The notes: a model not told the origin generated them from the letters alone. Counted from the stretch's first letter, positions 51,685-62,581 are shown. The stretch: 64,000 nucleotides of DNA from Bacteroidaceae bacterium (GCA_017427065.1 JAFRTL010000017.1:1-64000), one strand, 5' to 3'. Numbers and translations: made by a program.

Positions 51685-51744
51685 AATCTTTTTTTCCAAT
51701 TCTAAACAAAAAAGTTGAAAAACTTTACCAACATAGTAAGCATC

Positions 51745-52602
51745 CTATTTGACAAAGGTTACTTTCAGCAAATAGTCTGCAGCAGCAGCAATGCGCTCAA
51801 ACTGTTTCCCACTCATGGCATTCTCGTCTTCCACGAAATAGTCAGTCTGACCATTGGCATAGAACTGGCGGAAAATATTCTCTTGGTTGATCATGCCACT
51901 TTCACCTAAATTCTCATAATCCTTTACATGCATTAAGTTGATGCGTTGAGGATACTTCTTTAAATAGGTCACAGGATCGCACCCTCCAAGGATGAGGGCC
52001 ATGCCATCAAGTTCTACTTGAACTAATGCTGGGTCTGTTTCTTCCAAGAGGATGTCGTAGATCATACGTGCTCCCTGTGGATAGCGACTGCTTAGTAAGA
52101 AGAGACTTTCTTCACCACCTGGCAACACGCGACTGCAAACATTGACCTCGTTGTGGAATGCCCAAAGTACACCTTCCTCTCGGGCTATCTGTGCAGCTTC
52201 TGTGTAGAATTGGGCTACACGCTGTGCTTCTTCCACACTACGAACAGTTGGGATAGCTGCCTGAATCAGGTACTTCACTCCTGCTCGAGCATGTCCTTCT
52301 GCAGTCTGTTTCCAGAACTCGCGGAGTTGTGGAAAAGTCTCAGTCGTATATTCGCGTATAGGAGGACGCACATGAGAACTAAGCACTTCCAAACCAGCAT
52401 CTGCTGCCATTTTCTGGTAGTCCACTAAGTCGATGGCATCATGGAAGAGGGCTACTGATCCATTATTGTAGCCAGCCAACTCCAATGTAGAGTATCCCAA
52501 CTCCTTCAGCCGCTTGAAACCAGCAGGTAGGTCACGCCCCAACTCAGGGCCCAAACCATAGACCTGCAGACCAAAGCGCTTGGCTACCTCTGCTTTTTCC
52601 AT
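51745..52602 (-). CDS. second secreted epimerase-like TIM barrel, frameshifted at the 5' end
   Basis: A 285-residue reading frame paralogous to the neighbour (FGLQVYGLGPEL, TLELAGYNNGS, WAFHNEVNV, VQVELDGMALILGGCDP). It lacks a signal peptide in frame, but a Tat signal starting at 52684 runs in the +1 frame and would join it if one A in the GGAAAAAGC run at about 52592-52597 were absent. So this is either a recent frameshift or a sequencing error, or translation slips there. The upstream CE1-type gene ends 9 nt before 52684, so they share a transcript. Confidence 0.8.
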   Translation of the reverse strand: MEKAEVAKRFGLQVYGLGPELGRDLPAGFKRLKELGYSTLELAGYNNGSVALFHDAIDLVDYQKMAADAGLEVLSSHVRPPIREYTTETFPQLREFWKQTAEGHARAGVKYLIQAAIPTVRSVEEAQRVAQFYTEAAQIAREEGVLWAFHNEVNVCSRVLPGGEESLFLLSSRYPQGARMIYDILLEETDPALVQVELDGMALILGGCDPVTYLKKYPQRINLMHVKDYENLGESGMINQENIFRQFYANGQTDYFVEDENAMSGKQFERIAAAADYLLKVTFVK

Positions 52603-52684
52603 AAGCTGCTTGCAATGTTTGATTGCCCATTAACCCTGCAGCACCAAGTATGCCAATTCTTGTCAGAAAATCTCTTCTTTTCAT
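52597..52684 (-). pseudogene. detached Tat signal peptide of the 51745-52602 gene
   Basis: ATG at 52684 encodes MKRRDFLTRIGILGAAGLMG and continues NQTLQAAYGK. This is a clear twin-arginine signal (RRDFL) with an AQA-like cleavage area. The frame then leaves the epimerase frame and stops early. Removing one A from the five-A run restores AYGKAEVAKRFGLQV. Confidence 0.75.
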
Positions 52685-52693
52685 AAAGATGTA

Positions 52694-53797
52694 TTACTTG
52701 AACAGTCTTGGTGCAAAGTCATGCAGATTGTTACGCCAAGTATGCCAGCTATGACCACCAGGAGCCTCAGTAAACTCGTACTTGATGCCAGCCTCGTCGT
52801 AGAGTTTCAATGTCTCCTTGCAGTTATTGTAGGCAATGTCCTCAGGACCACCCTGAGTGAAGAGCACTATCTTGTAATTGTTCAACTGCTGCGTAAGCTG
52901 TTTCAGGTGAGCACGCTCCATCTCATACTTCTCCGTGTTGCCTGGTGCATAGCTACTGCTCAGCACAATCATATACTTGAATCTTTCAGGATGATAGGTC
53001 ACTGTCTCCATAGTCTCCATGCCTCCCATAGACAGACCAGCCATAGCTGTATGATCTGGATCAGTCAGCACGCGATAATTCTCTTCCACATAAGGCATGA
53101 TGCTGGTGATCATGTCATCTGCAAAGATAGGCACCTCATCATGTACGTTGCCACTAGGTGTATCGATACTACCGTTAGGCATTACCACTACCATAGGAAC
53201 GATCTTACCTTCTGCCAGCAGATTGTCGAGGATGAATCCTGCAGCACCTACACCTGGCCAAGAGTTATCAGTATCACCACCACCATGTACAAGATAGAGC
53301 ACAGGCAGCTTGTCTGCACTCTTCTCATAGCCAGCTGGTGTCCATACATGCATGCGACGCATCTGGTTCAAGGTCTTAGAGAAATAGTAGCGCTGAGCGA
53401 TAGCACCATGAGGCACATTCTTCATGGCAAAGAACTCATTGCCAGTAGGTTGTACTTTGGCTACAGCGCGAGTCTCACCTTGAATTTCACCACCCTTAGG
53501 GTCGAAAGTGTTCACGCCATCTACCACAAAACTATAACGGTAGTTGCCTGGAACCACGTTGGGCAAAGTGGCACTCCAAACACCGTTCTCAGCCTTAACG
53601 AACTGTACGCCACGAGCATTGATGTCACCACTCATGGTCACCGTCTCAGCATTAGGAGCATAGATGCTGAATGTTACTTTGTCACCATTTACGCGTACTG
53701 ATTGCAGCGTGTCATTAGGAGTAGGGGTTCTGCGGAACTGTGCAGAAGCTGCCGTAGCTATGCAGAGGGTAACTAGGAATAAAATGCTTTTCTTCAT
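52694..53797 (-). CDS. CE1-type esterase with E-set domain (feruloyl-esterase-like)
   Basis: A 367-residue exported esterase; the start at 53797 gives signal peptide MKKSILFLVTLCIATAASAQ and lies after the promoter, so the in-frame ATG at 53863 is rejected. Residues about 20-110 are an early-set/CBM48-like domain. The esterase domain has VLYLVHGGGDTDNSW, the nucleophile GLSMGGMET and GGHSWHTW with the catalytic His. Prevotella ferulic-acid esterases have this two-domain layout, but acetyl or other esters are possible. Its 3' neighbour is the frameshifted epimerase. Confidence 0.85.
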   Translation of the reverse strand: MKKSILFLVTLCIATAASAQFRRTPTPNDTLQSVRVNGDKVTFSIYAPNAETVTMSGDINARGVQFVKAENGVWSATLPNVVPGNYRYSFVVDGVNTFDPKGGEIQGETRAVAKVQPTGNEFFAMKNVPHGAIAQRYYFSKTLNQMRRMHVWTPAGYEKSADKLPVLYLVHGGGDTDNSWPGVGAAGFILDNLLAEGKIVPMVVVMPNGSIDTPSGNVHDEVPIFADDMITSIMPYVEENYRVLTDPDHTAMAGLSMGGMETMETVTYHPERFKYMIVLSSSYAPGNTEKYEMERAHLKQLTQQLNNYKIVLFTQGGPEDIAYNNCKETLKLYDEAGIKYEFTEAPGGHSWHTWRNNLHDFAPRLFK

Positions 53798-53832
53798 TGT
53801 TATAAAAATGTTAGTTATTTTCGTTGTAGTTG

Positions 53833-53864
53833 CAAAGATAGTACATACTTTGCATTTATGCAAG
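53833..53864 (-). promoter_or_regulatory. promoter of the CE1-type gene
   Basis: CTTG (53864-53861), a 20-nt spacer and TATCTTTG (53840-53833) on the minus strand. Confidence 0.65.
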
Positions 53865-53877
53865 TCGCACCCGTTTT

Positions 53878-53889
53878 TGCGCTAGCGCA
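53878..53889. promoter_or_regulatory. 12-bp palindrome TGCGCTAGCGCA
   Basis: A perfect palindrome in the gap between the divergent esterase and GH43 genes, followed by a GCACAG...CTGTGC inverted repeat. It could be an operator, but could be chance. Confidence 0.35.
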
Positions 53890-54019
53890 CAGAAAAATTT
53901 GTTCCTGTGCACATCAACAAATTTTCTTTAACGTAGCAATTATTTGGGCAGTGCAGCAAGGGTGATTTGCTTTTATGGAAAAGAATGTCTACATTTGTCT
54001 TCAAATTAAATGCTTTACT

Positions 54020-55909
54020 ATGAAAAGGGTTTTGACAATTTTGGCTGCTATAGTACTACTCAGCGCTTGCACAGATCAACAAGAGATAGATCGCAGTAGG
54101 GTGGTGAACAACCCCATCGATCTGGACTATGAGTTTACGTTTGACATCAACCAATATGCAGGGTTGATGGAGGGAGTAGATTTCAACTCTCCCGATTTCA
54201 TGAATTCCGTACCTGAAGAGTATCGTGATTTTGTGGCTGCTATTCAGACACAGCCTGGTGGCATCGTTGCTTACATGCAGCGTTTCGCAAATACGGAAAA
54301 CTATCGCGAGGCAGCTGACCCTGTGGCTACGCTTTATAACGATAGATATTACCTGTTTGTTTCAAAGTCGAATGGTTACTGGAGTTCCGATGATATGCAG
54401 CATTGGCGCCATATCCGCACCAGCGTGCTGCCTATGGATCTATACGCGCCTACATGTATGGTCTATGAGGGTGAACTCTATTGGATGACTTCCGACCTTA
54501 ACTCACTCTGGAAAACCACCAATCCAGAGGATGGTGACTCCTGGCAGTTGGTAACTGATCAGTTGACGCCTTATCCCGACCAACCCAATCGCACAGGTCA
54601 TGATCCTGACTTGCTGGCAGACGATGATGGACGCGTGTATTTCTATTGGGGATGCAGTAACGTGGACGATATCATGGGTATAGAGCTCGATCCAAACAAC
54701 AACTTCAAGGCCATTGGTCAGCCTGTGACACTCATTACTCACCAGCAGGCTGTGATAGGTTGGGAGCGACCCAGTGATAAGAACGATAAGGAAGCTCCAG
54801 GCTATAATGAAGGACCTAGTTTGCTGAAGTACAATGGAAAATACTACCTGCAATATGCCTCACCAGGCACTGAGTTTGATAGCTATGGCGATGGCCTCTA
54901 TGTAGGCGATTCCCCACTTGGTCCGTTCACTAAGGCACCTTACCTGCCTATCTCTGTGAAGCCTGGTGGTTGGATGACAGGTGCAGGACATGGTGATACC
55001 TTCCAAGACAAGTTTGGCAACTATTGGCATGTGGCTAGCATGGTGATTTCCCAGCGTCACAACTTCGAGCGTCGCATTGGTTTCTTCCCTGTGATTTTTA
55101 CAGAGCAGGGTGAGATGCATGCGCTGACTGATCTCTTCGACCGTCCTTACCAACTGCCACAGGGAAAGGTGGACTTCTTAAAGCAACCAATCACGACGGG
55201 TTGGATGGACCTTACGATAGGTAAGAAGGCTACAGCTTCTTCTGAGAAAGAGGGCAAGCCTGCCTCTCTTGCAGCTGACCACATTATCAAGACGTGGTGG
55301 AGCGCACAGACTGGCAACGTGGACGAATGGTTGCAGATAGACTTAGGTAAAGTTTATCCTGTAGAAGCTGTGCAGACCAACTTTGCTGATGAGAAGTTCC
55401 CTAATCGTAAGGAAGGCAATCCTGCTGTACCTTATAAATATAAGGTAGAAGGTTCTGAAGATGGCGATACATGGGTGACGCTGGTTGATAAGACTGCCAA
55501 TGACGTGACCAATCCTCATGCGTTGATAGTGCTTGATCAAGCAGTGAATGCCCGCTATGTGCGCATCACTAATAAGAGTGAGCTGCCTGGGCAGTTCTCC
55601 ATTTACGACCTGCGTGTTTTTGGTGTAGATGATGGTACCAAGCCAGAAGCAGTGAAGTCGTTCAACATAGCACGAACTACTGATGGTCGTACAGCTACTG
55701 CCTCTTGGGAACCTATTGCAGGAGCACAAGGGTACTTCCTGCATTGGGGCACAGATCCTGAGACGCTCTTCTCCGCTTGCGAGGTATTGGAACCTTCTGT
55801 CACGCTTGGTCTCTTCTCAGCAGATGTAGACTATTACTTCCGTGTGGATAGTTTCAATGAAAGTGGTATCACTGAAGGGACGGTTGTAGTTGCCAGTCCT
55901 GCGAAATAG
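54020..55909 (+). CDS. GH43-type glycosidase with discoidin and FN3 domains, lipoprotein
   Basis: A 629-residue surface lipoprotein; the ATG at 54020 gives a lipobox LLSAC, so an upstream ATG at 53975 is less likely. The five-bladed propeller of GH43 kind spans residues about 85-390, with ADPVATLYNDRYYLFVSK, HDPDLLADDDGRVYFYWG and NEGPSLLKYNGKYYL supplying the acidic residues. Then come an F5/8 type C domain (about 400-530) and a fibronectin type III domain (about 535-629). Arabinose- or xylose-removing activity is likely, with specificity not known. Confidence 0.87.
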   Translation: MKRVLTILAAIVLLSACTDQQEIDRSRVVNNPIDLDYEFTFDINQYAGLMEGVDFNSPDFMNSVPEEYRDFVAAIQTQPGGIVAYMQRFANTENYREAADPVATLYNDRYYLFVSKSNGYWSSDDMQHWRHIRTSVLPMDLYAPTCMVYEGELYWMTSDLNSLWKTTNPEDGDSWQLVTDQLTPYPDQPNRTGHDPDLLADDDGRVYFYWGCSNVDDIMGIELDPNNNFKAIGQPVTLITHQQAVIGWERPSDKNDKEAPGYNEGPSLLKYNGKYYLQYASPGTEFDSYGDGLYVGDSPLGPFTKAPYLPISVKPGGWMTGAGHGDTFQDKFGNYWHVASMVISQRHNFERRIGFFPVIFTEQGEMHALTDLFDRPYQLPQGKVDFLKQPITTGWMDLTIGKKATASSEKEGKPASLAADHIIKTWWSAQTGNVDEWLQIDLGKVYPVEAVQTNFADEKFPNRKEGNPAVPYKYKVEGSEDGDTWVTLVDKTANDVTNPHALIVLDQAVNARYVRITNKSELPGQFSIYDLRVFGVDDGTKPEAVKSFNIARTTDGRTATASWEPIAGAQGYFLHWGTDPETLFSACEVLEPSVTLGLFSADVDYYFRVDSFNESGITEGTVVVASPAK

Positions 55910-55933
55910 CATTACATTCCTTATACCAAAACT

Positions 55934-56698
55934 ATGAAAAAGAGTTTTTCCCTTTTTGTTTTGCTGCTTATAACAGCAGTAGGACAAGCTCAAGTCAATG
56001 TGCAGTTGCATCGTGATTTTGGTCGTGCACTTAACTCTGATCAGGAGAGTGAGCGTCCTAAAGTCACTACCACAGTAGAAGTCTTGCATCCTGATAAGTG
56101 GGGCACCACTTACTTCTTCGTGGATATGGATTACCTGTCCGATGGCGTATCAGGGGTGTTTATGAAGTTTACGCGTGACTTTACCTTGGCTCGTTTATCT
56201 GCCAATTCCTCATTGGTGACACACTGGGAATATAATGGGGGTATGCAGAGCATCAAGAGCAACTTTTATGGCAATCGCTTCCAGCATTCATTAGTGGGAG
56301 GCTTGGGATGGATGTGGCATAGCAACGACTATGCAAAGACTTACTTGGTGAATCTGGGTTATCGCCAACATTTCAAGGATCATACTCATGAGGGCTTTGC
56401 TGGATTTCATGCCAATCAGGTGTGGAAGATAGACTTTGGCCATCGTCGTTTCACATTCAATGGTTTCTCTGAAATATGGTATAACAAGACACCTATGGGT
56501 AAAATCAGCTTCCTGACAGAACCCCAGTTCTGGGTGAACCTGAATACACTCAAAGGAATGGATGGAGTGAACCTGAGCCTTGGTACAGAGGTAGAGATTT
56601 CAAACAACTTTATCTATGCCAACTGGTTGTATAATCCAACGTTGAAGCATCAGACCTTCTATGTGAATCCCACGATAGCCATGAAGTGGACGTTCTAA
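55934..56698 (+). CDS. DUF5020 family outer-membrane protein
   Basis: A 254-residue exported protein, signal peptide MKKSFSLFVLLLITAVGQAQ. The rest alternates beta strands and ends in the aromatic IAMKWTF, as in outer-membrane barrels. The blocks VNVQLHRDFGRAL, TTVEVLHPDKWGTTYFFVDMD (trimmed) and WVNLNTL match DUF5020, which is distantly similar to the nucleoside channel Tsx. The substrate is unknown. It follows the GH43 gene after 24 nt and is followed by a terminator. Confidence 0.78.
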   Translation: MKKSFSLFVLLLITAVGQAQVNVQLHRDFGRALNSDQESERPKVTTTVEVLHPDKWGTTYFFVDMDYLSDGVSGVFMKFTRDFTLARLSANSSLVTHWEYNGGMQSIKSNFYGNRFQHSLVGGLGWMWHSNDYAKTYLVNLGYRQHFKDHTHEGFAGFHANQVWKIDFGHRRFTFNGFSEIWYNKTPMGKISFLTEPQFWVNLNTLKGMDGVNLSLGTEVEISNNFIYANWLYNPTLKHQTFYVNPTIAMKWTF

Positions 56699-56700
56699 AA

Positions 56701-56740
56701 ACAATAATCCCCATGTCAATGAAGGCATGAGGATTATTGT
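56701..56740. terminator. bidirectional terminator
   Basis: ACAATAATCC(CC)ATG and CAT(GA)GGATTATTGT form a stem between convergent genes. Confidence 0.75.
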
Positions 56741-56743
56741 ATC

Positions 56744-57055
56744 TTAGCGTTTGTCCTGAACCCCAAAGTTGATCCACTTCTCCTGTGGGTAGTTGGCCTT
56801 GATGACTTTTTTCCTTTCAGTGAAAACATCCTTGACGCTATCTAGAATCTCGTTCATCTTTTTGCGCTTCTCATCCAGCACGGCATAGGCAGCTTCTGTT
56901 TCTTCGCTGGCCTTGGCAAGCACATCCAGCTGACTCTCCATTTCGTCCAGTTGTTTAGCTGTGAATCCAAAACCCTTTACTACCTCTAAGTTGTTACGCA
57001 GTCCCTGAATCAGAAACTTACTTTTCTCAATTTGTAAATCTACTGTTTTTGACAT
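56744..57055 (-). CDS. small coiled-coil protein of unknown function
   Basis: A 103-residue cytoplasmic protein predicted to be almost fully helical, with heptad-like Leu/Met/Val spacing through KQLDEMESQLDVLAKASEET and AVLDEKRKKMNEILDSVKDV. It begins MSKTVDLQIEKSKFLIQGL and contains no enzyme motif. I do not recognise a family. A -7 box lies about 45 nt upstream. It stands alone. Confidence 0.65.
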   Translation of the reverse strand: MSKTVDLQIEKSKFLIQGLRNNLEVVKGFGFTAKQLDEMESQLDVLAKASEETEAAYAVLDEKRKKMNEILDSVKDVFTERKKVIKANYPQEKWINFGVQDKR

Positions 57056-57100
57056 AATTCTTTGGTTTTAAATGATTGTCCTTTTGTTTGTTATCTAAGC

Positions 57101-57108
57101 CAAAGATA
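57101..57108 (-). promoter_or_regulatory. -7 box of the 56744-57055 gene
   Basis: TATCTTTG on the minus strand (57108-57101), 46 nt before the start. Confidence 0.5.
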
Positions 57109-57196
57109 GTAAAAAAACGATTTGTTGTGACCTTAAACAGAGCGTGGTTTTAAGACAATTTAAGCCTTTAATCCCTATGTGTTTAACGTCCTTTAA

Positions 57197-58459
<1,263 letters not shown>

Positions 58460-58489
58460 TTCATCCAATAGAAAACAAAACTACAAGAT

Positions 58490-61400
58490 ATGAAAAAAAC
58501 AATCCTTTCCATTCTGGCACTGACTTTTGTAGCAACTATCAGTGCACAGGAAAACCCGCTTTGGATGCGCTATAACGCTATCTCTCCAGATGGCAGCACC
58601 ATCGCTTTCGCCTATCAGGGCGACTTGTTTACTGTCCCTGTGACAGGTGGTAAAGCTACACAGCTTACTACGAACTCCGCATTTGATTCCCAACCCATTT
58701 GGAGTCCCGATGGAAAGCAAATCGCTTTTGCTTCTGGACGTGAGGGTAGCTTGGACATCTACCTTATCTCAAAGGAGGGTGGGGTGCCTCGTCGCCTGAC
58801 TACCCATAGTGGCAGTGAAGTGCCACTGGGCTTCCTCAACAATGAGACCGTGCTGCTGCAGTGCAACATCCTGCCTACAGCACAGAGCGCCTATTTCTCT
58901 CAGCGCATGCCACAAGTCTATCAGGTGAGCACACAGGGTGGACGAATGCGTCTCTTCACCTCTGTGACGATGGATAATCTGAGTGTATATCCAGATGGAC
59001 GCATCCTCTACCACGATCGTAAGGGTATGGAGGATACATGGCGTAAGCATCAGACCTCCAGCGTGGTGCGTGATGTGTGGCTGAAAAGTACAGATGACCA
59101 TTTTACCAAGTTGACTGATACGAAGGCTGAGAATCGCAACCCTGTATGGGCAGCAGATGGCAAGAGCTTCTATTATCTTAGTGAGGCCAATGGTACGATG
59201 AATGTCTATAAGAAGAACATCGATGGTTCCGGTACTCAGCAGCTCACCACGTTGAAAGACCATCCTGTGCGCTTCCTCAGTGTCAGTCAGAATGGGGTGC
59301 TTTGCTTTGGCTATAATGGCGAGATTTATACGATGCGTGAGGGCGCTGCTCCACAGAAAGTAAGAGTGAGCATTACAACAGACAGCAATGATCGTGAGGT
59401 GGTGAAGCAGGTGCAGCGCAGTGGAGCCACAGAGATAGCTGTGAGTCCAGAAGGTAAGGAAGTGGCTTTTATCCTGCATGGGGATGTGTACGTGACCAGC
59501 GTGGAGTATAATACCACGAAACAGATAACAGATACTCCAGAGCAGGAGCGTAGCATCGACTTCAGCCCAGATGGTCGCAGCCTGGTGTATGCTGCAGAGC
59601 GTGATGGTTTCTGGCAGATCTATCAGAGCAGCATATCGAAAAAGGAAGACAAACTCTTCACCTACGCTACAGATATTAAGGAAGAAAAACTGACCAACAC
59701 GAAGGTGACGTCCTTCCTTCCTAAGTACAGCCCTGATGGTAAGGAGATTGCTTTCCTTGAGAATCGTACCACATTGCGCATCCTCAACTTGGCCACTAAG
59801 CAGGTGCGCACAGTGATGGATGGCAAGTACGAGTACAGCTACAGCGATGGCGATCAGTGGTTCCAATGGAGTCCTGACAGCAAGTGGTTGCTCTCTAACT
59901 ACATTGGCTATGGTGGTTGGAACAACAAGGATGTGGCGCTGATTAAGGCTGATGGCAGTGAGATTCACAATGTGACACAGAGTGGTTATAACGATGTGAA
60001 TGCCAAGTGGGTGCTTGGTGGTAAGGCCATCATCTTTGGCAGTGATCGTGCAGGCTATCGCAGTCACGGAAGCTGGGGTGCAGAGGATGATATCTACATC
60101 ATGTTCTTCGACCTGGATGCCTATGAGAAATTCCGCATGACTAAGGAAGAGACTGCACTCTTCGAAGAGGCAGAGAAAGACCAGCAGAAGGCTAAGGAAG
60201 AAGCAGAGAAGAAAGCTGCTGAAAACAAGAAGGGCAAATCTACCACAGAGGAGAAGAAGAAGGATGCAGAACCTTTGGTGTTCGACTTGGAGAATTGTCG
60301 TGATCGCATCGTGCGCCTGACAGTAAACTCATCCAACTTAGGTGATGCACTGCTTTCCACAAAGGGTGACAAGCTTTATTACACAGCCCGTTTCGAAGGT
60401 TCACCAGACCTCTGGATGCACGATCTGAAGGAAGGTACAACCTCTATTGTCCTGAAAGGCGTAGGTGGTGGCGAACTGATCACAGACAAGGATTTCAAGC
60501 ACGTGTATGCCCTCTCTGGTGGCACTATCAAGCAGATAGATGTCGACAAGAAGAGCACCAAGAACATTGGCTTTGAGGCTACCTTCAATTATAAGGCTGC
60601 TGATGAGCGCGATTATATCTTCAGTCATGTGTGGCAGCAGGTGAAGGACAAGTTCTACCTGCCTGACCTTCATGGAGTGGATTGGGAAGCTCTGAAGCAG
60701 AACTACAGTCGCTTCTTACCTTATATAAATAATAACTACGACTATGCTGAGATGATGAGCGAACTTCTGGGTGAGCTGAATGCCTCACATACAGGTATGC
60801 GCTACTATGCCCCTTCTGGTCGTCAGGCTACAGCCAATCTGGGTGTCTTCATCGATGATACCTATATGGGCGATGGTCTCAAGGTGGCAGAGGTGATAGC
60901 TAAAGGTCCGTTTGCTGTGAAGAAGACAGACGTGAAAGCTGGCAGCATCATTGAGAAGATTGATGGAGTTGCCATCACGAAGGATATGGACTACTATCCA
61001 CTTCTTGAGGGCAAAACAGGCAAGCAGGTACGCGTGAGTGTGCTCAATCCTGATGGCAAGCGCTTCGAGGTGGTGGTGAAGGCCATCACGACAGCTCAGC
61101 GCACAGACCTGCTATACGATCGCTGGGTAGATCGCAATAAGAAGAAGGTCGAAGAGCTCTCTGGTGGTAAGATTGCCTACGTACATGTGAAGGCGATGGA
61201 TAGCCCAAGCTTCCGCACCGTGTATAAAGACCTCCTGAGCGACGAGAATCGTCAGAAACAGGCTGCTGTGGTGGACGAGCGCCACAATGGTGGTGGTTGG
61301 TTGCACGATGACCTTTGCACCTTGCTGGCAGGCGAACAGTATCAGCGTTTCATGCCTCGCGGACAATACATTGGCTACGATCCATACAATAAGTGGGTGA

Positions 61401-61732
61401 AGCCTTCATGCGTCTTGATGTGTGAGGACGACTACAGTAATGGCCACGGCTTCCCTTGGGTATATAAGACGCTGGGCATTGGTAAGTTGGTTGGTGCGCC
61501 AGTGGCTGGTACGATGACAGCTGTTTGGTGGGAGTATGTGATAGATCAGACCCTGATGTTTGGTATCCCTGAGGTAGGCTGTATGGATATGCAGGGTCGT
61601 TATCAGGAGAACCTGCAGTTGGAGGCTGATATCACTGTATATAACACGCCTGAAGAAATGCTTCGTGGCGAAGATAAGCAGCTGGAGGCTGCTGTTGCAG
61701 AAATGCTACGCCAGACAGCTTCTGCGAATTAA
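58490..61732 (+). CDS. tricorn-like S41 peptidase
   Basis: A 1080-residue exported protease with signal peptide MKKTILSILALTFVATISAQ. The first 560 residues hold a TolB/PD40-type beta propeller (repeated SPDGK, WSPDGKQIAFAS) and a second propeller-like region follows a Lys/Glu-rich linker at about 545-600. Next come a C1-like domain (YIFSHVWQQVKDKFY), a PDZ domain (about 780-860) and the S41 core with DERHNGGGW and EDDYSNGHGFPW, whose Ser is the likely nucleophile. It probably degrades peptides in the periplasm. Confidence 0.9.
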   Translation: MKKTILSILALTFVATISAQENPLWMRYNAISPDGSTIAFAYQGDLFTVPVTGGKATQLTTNSAFDSQPIWSPDGKQIAFASGREGSLDIYLISKEGGVPRRLTTHSGSEVPLGFLNNETVLLQCNILPTAQSAYFSQRMPQVYQVSTQGGRMRLFTSVTMDNLSVYPDGRILYHDRKGMEDTWRKHQTSSVVRDVWLKSTDDHFTKLTDTKAENRNPVWAADGKSFYYLSEANGTMNVYKKNIDGSGTQQLTTLKDHPVRFLSVSQNGVLCFGYNGEIYTMREGAAPQKVRVSITTDSNDREVVKQVQRSGATEIAVSPEGKEVAFILHGDVYVTSVEYNTTKQITDTPEQERSIDFSPDGRSLVYAAERDGFWQIYQSSISKKEDKLFTYATDIKEEKLTNTKVTSFLPKYSPDGKEIAFLENRTTLRILNLATKQVRTVMDGKYEYSYSDGDQWFQWSPDSKWLLSNYIGYGGWNNKDVALIKADGSEIHNVTQSGYNDVNAKWVLGGKAIIFGSDRAGYRSHGSWGAEDDIYIMFFDLDAYEKFRMTKEETALFEEAEKDQQKAKEEAEKKAAENKKGKSTTEEKKKDAEPLVFDLENCRDRIVRLTVNSSNLGDALLSTKGDKLYYTARFEGSPDLWMHDLKEGTTSIVLKGVGGGELITDKDFKHVYALSGGTIKQIDVDKKSTKNIGFEATFNYKAADERDYIFSHVWQQVKDKFYLPDLHGVDWEALKQNYSRFLPYINNNYDYAEMMSELLGELNASHTGMRYYAPSGRQATANLGVFIDDTYMGDGLKVAEVIAKGPFAVKKTDVKAGSIIEKIDGVAITKDMDYYPLLEGKTGKQVRVSVLNPDGKRFEVVVKAITTAQRTDLLYDRWVDRNKKKVEELSGGKIAYVHVKAMDSPSFRTVYKDLLSDENRQKQAAVVDERHNGGGWLHDDLCTLLAGEQYQRFMPRGQYIGYDPYNKWVKPSCVLMCEDDYSNGHGFPWVYKTLGIGKLVGAPVAGTMTAVWWEYVIDQTLMFGIPEVGCMDMQGRYQENLQLEADITVYNTPEEMLRGEDKQLEAAVAEMLRQTASAN

Positions 61733-61765
61733 GAAGCTTGTTTTGAAGAAATTTTGTTTTAAGAG

Positions 61766-61800
61766 AGTGCAGGTTCGGGTTGAATCTGCACTTTTTTTGA
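61766..61800 (+). terminator. terminator after the tricorn-like gene
   Basis: AGTGCAGgTTC and GAAtCTGCACT stem followed by seven T. Confidence 0.85.
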
Positions 61801-61870
61801 AAAAGAGATTAAACCTTTTTCAAAATCCTCAGTCTAATAACAAGAAAAAACTATTAAAACACTTACTATT

Positions 61871-62515
61871 ATGAAGAAAAAACTTTTCGCAATGGCTGCA
61901 TTCCTGTGCATGACTGTGGCAGGAATGGCACAGATGCCCCAAGGGGCAGGTCAAAGACCAGGTGGAGCAGGACAGCGCCCACAGGCTCCTCAAATCTCAG
62001 AAGAGCAGAAAGCAGAGATGATTCAGACGCGTGTGAACGAGGTTTCTGAAGATGCTGGTGGCTTGGATGCTGCAACACAGGGAAAGGTGAAAGACCTTTA
62101 TACCAAATACTTTGATGTACTGAGCAAGGGTAAACCTAGCTTGCCTTCTACAGGTGGTGGAGGTACGGCTGCTGGTGGTCGCGCAGGTGCTATCCCTTCT
62201 GGCGGAGCTGGAGGAGGTGGTGGTGACTTCGGTGGCGGAGGCGGTGGCGGCGCCATGATGGGTGGCGGCGGCATGCGTGGTGGTGCTGGCGGAGGTGGCA
62301 ACAGCGAGATGCTGGAGCGTATCCGTACCCAGATCAAGGAGTACAACGACGCCAAGAAAGAATTCGATAATGGTCTGAAGGAAATGATGACCAAAGACCA
62401 GTTCAAAGCATACCAGAAGGGCGATAAAGTTCGCGAGAAAGAGCGTGAAAAGAACCGTGCCAGCCAGTTTGCTGGAGGCATGGGACAGCGTCTTGGTGCA
62501 GCAGGAGCCAACTAA
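61871..62515 (+). CDS. exported glycine-rich protein
   Basis: A 214-residue periplasmic protein with signal peptide MKKKLFAMAAFLCMTVAGMA. It is rich in Gly/Gln/Pro at the start (AQMPQGAGQRPGGAGQRP), then has a helical part (EEQKAEMIQTRVNEVSEDAG), a glycine-rich core from about residue 95 to 145 (GGGGGGAMMGGGGMRGG) and a helical basic tail (TKDQFKAYQKGDKVREKERE). The helices recall Spy/DUF4890-like metal-stress proteins, but this is weak. Own terminator. Confidence 0.65.
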   Translation: MKKKLFAMAAFLCMTVAGMAQMPQGAGQRPGGAGQRPQAPQISEEQKAEMIQTRVNEVSEDAGGLDAATQGKVKDLYTKYFDVLSKGKPSLPSTGGGGTAAGGRAGAIPSGGAGGGGGDFGGGGGGGAMMGGGGMRGGAGGGGNSEMLERIRTQIKEYNDAKKEFDNGLKEMMTKDQFKAYQKGDKVREKEREKNRASQFAGGMGQRLGAAGAN

Positions 62516-62553
62516 TAGGCTCATTGAGTCAATCTATTTGAAAAGTTCTTCGT

Positions 62554-62581
62554 AAGTCCCTCAGTGATGAGGGACTTTTTT
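62554..62581 (+). terminator. terminator after the glycine-rich gene
   Basis: AAGTCCCTCA, GTGA loop, TGAGGGACTT and a T-tract. Confidence 0.88.

Noticed and set aside
58769-60067. A 432-codon open frame antisense to the tricorn-like gene
   Set aside because: It is a shadow of the biased sense codons; no motif or promoter.
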